Of a stretch of 64,000 nt of DNA, positions 63,400 through 64,000 are shown piece after piece. The position numbers were made by a program, and so were the translations under genes. The notes under the pieces are model-generated. The model had not been told where the DNA came from and did not search any database. It worked only from the letters and a program-made list of their open reading frames with translations. Origin of the DNA: Sulfitobacter mediterraneus (GTDB lineage: Bacteria > Pseudomonadota > Alphaproteobacteria > Rhodobacterales > Rhodobacteraceae); NCBI RefSeq assembly GCF_016801775.1, contig NZ_CP069004.1:62001-126000 (forward strand), read 5' to 3'. Each line of letters begins with the position of its first letter. Position 1 is the first letter of the stretch.

Positions 63400-64000
63400 A
63401 TGTTTTTGAACAACGCGTGGTATGTGGCGGCGTGGGATCATGAGATCACCCGTGATCTGGCGCGGATCACGGTGCTTGAGCGGCATATCTGTGTGTTTCG
63501 GACCCAAAAAGGTGCGGTTGTGGCCCTTGATGATGCCTGCCCGCATCGCAAACTGCCTTTGTCGATGGGCCGGATAAAGGGTGATACTGTTGAATGCGGC
63601 TACCATGGGCTGACCTTTGATTGTGTCGGGCAATGCACTTGGGCGCCGGGGGGGCGCATCCCGTCCGAGGCGCGGGTGCATGCCTATCCGACCCATGAGA
63701 AATATGGGTTGGTCTGGATTTGGATGGGCAATCCCGTGCTGGCAGATCCAGAAGATATTTTCGAGATTGAAAACTGGGGTGATCCAAGTTGGGGGATCAA
63801 CCGCGGTGCGGCGATGGAGCTGAACTGCAATTATTTATTGATGTGTGACAATCTGTTGGATCCGACACATGTGGCCTGGGTCCATGGTGGCAGCTTTGGT
63901 CAGGCTGCGACGCGGGACACGCCGCTGCGGGTAAAAAAGACCGAAGATGGGGTGATTGTGCATCGCTGGATGATGGATGTGGAGCCGGCGCCGTTTTACA
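63400..64000 (+). CDS. Rieske-type aromatic ring oxygenase, N-terminal part (3' end outside window)
   Basis: The first 200 residues from ATG 63400, with GGGAGG 9 bases upstream. Rieske [2Fe-2S] ligands Cys47 and His49 (CPHR) and Cys66 and His69 (CGYH) are present, then the mononuclear iron motif DNLLDPTHVAWVH with His158 and His163. The start MFLNNAWYVAAW and the spacing resemble the VanA-like O-demethylase / phenylpropionate dioxygenase group. The substrate is not clear. It may begin a new catabolic unit after the hut operon. Confidence 0.9.
   Translation, partial: MFLNNAWYVAAWDHEITRDLARITVLERHICVFRTQKGAVVALDDACPHRKLPLSMGRIKGDTVECGYHGLTFDCVGQCTWAPGGRIPSEARVHAYPTHEKYGLVWIWMGNPVLADPEDIFEIENWGDPSWGINRGAAMELNCNYLLMCDNLLDPTHVAWVHGGSFGQAATRDTPLRVKKTEDGVIVHRWMMDVEPAPFY

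Noticed and set aside
1..64000. CRISPR arrays, tRNA or rRNA genes, insertion sequences, phage genes
   Set aside because: I found no regularly spaced repeats, no tRNA-like cloverleaf with a TTCRA loop, and no transposase, integrase or phage structural protein among the reading frames.

Overview
The window is a stretch of core chromosome from an alphaproteobacterium, most likely a marine Rhodobacteraceae member of the Roseobacter type. Support comes from the GC-rich, densely packed genes, the CpaA-F/TadBCD pilus locus with short Flp pilins carrying an Asp-Trp mature N-terminus, the ctaC-ctaB-small protein-ctaG-ctaE-SURF1-thrC-M16 peptidase order, fhs next to folD, and the HutF/HutG type of histidine breakdown. 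The assignment rests on protein recognition and gene order, not on a database search. I see no rRNA, tRNA, CRISPR array, prophage, transposase or plasmid gene.

Layout. 1-2.7 kb: the end of formate-tetrahydrofolate ligase, then two tandem folD genes, one of which has lost a catalytic lysine. 2.7-5 kb: a small membrane protein divergent from a membrane-bound LytTR regulator, then a thioesterase and the phosphoesterase PdeM. 5.1-10.3 kb: a BCCT transporter with a divergent LysR regulator lies between pdeM and its usual partner, an Lhr-type helicase. 10.4-23.3 kb: a tight adhesion (Tad/Flp) pilus locus, all on the minus strand, from two pilin genes through cpaB, cpaC, an OmpA-like lipoprotein, cpaE, cpaF, tadB, tadC, tadD, a second TPR lipoprotein and cpaA to an AAA ATPase and a dehydrogenase. 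23.7-32.3 kb: lytic transglycosylase, ketoacid CoA-transferase, L,D-transpeptidase, topA, dprA and tldD.

32.5-41.6 kb, plus strand: cytochrome c oxidase subunits II and III with their assembly factors, then threonine synthase, an M16 peptidase, an acetyltransferase and an FAD-linked dehydrogenase. 41.6-43.7 kb, minus strand: mtnP, a LysE-type exporter and apt, a methylthioadenosine/adenine salvage set with an exporter in the middle. 43.9-47.6 kb: a SulP transporter, flavin reductase, acetyltransferase and EcsC-like protein. 47.8-50.3 kb: modABC molybdate importer. 50.4-56 kb: Nudix hydrolase, DUF1178, SDR, lysC and ptsP (PTS-Ntr enzyme I). 56-63.2 kb: a complete histidine utilisation locus, hutC-hutF divergent from hutI-hutH-hutG-hutU, with a palindromic candidate HutC operator between them. 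The last 600 bases begin a Rieske oxygenase.

Working links: the hut route releases formate, which Fhs and FolD can draw into the one-carbon pool; the Tad genes form one secretion and assembly machine; the cta genes build the aa3-type oxidase, whose subunit I gene is not here. Nothing here is a clearly new system. The most interesting signals are the FolD paralogue with changed active-site residues, the transporter block splitting lhr and pdeM, the Tad locus with an OmpA-like lipoprotein in the usual CpaD position and a terminator inside it, the exporter inside the MTA salvage operon, and a dispersed hairpin-plus-tail repeat family found 3' of several genes.
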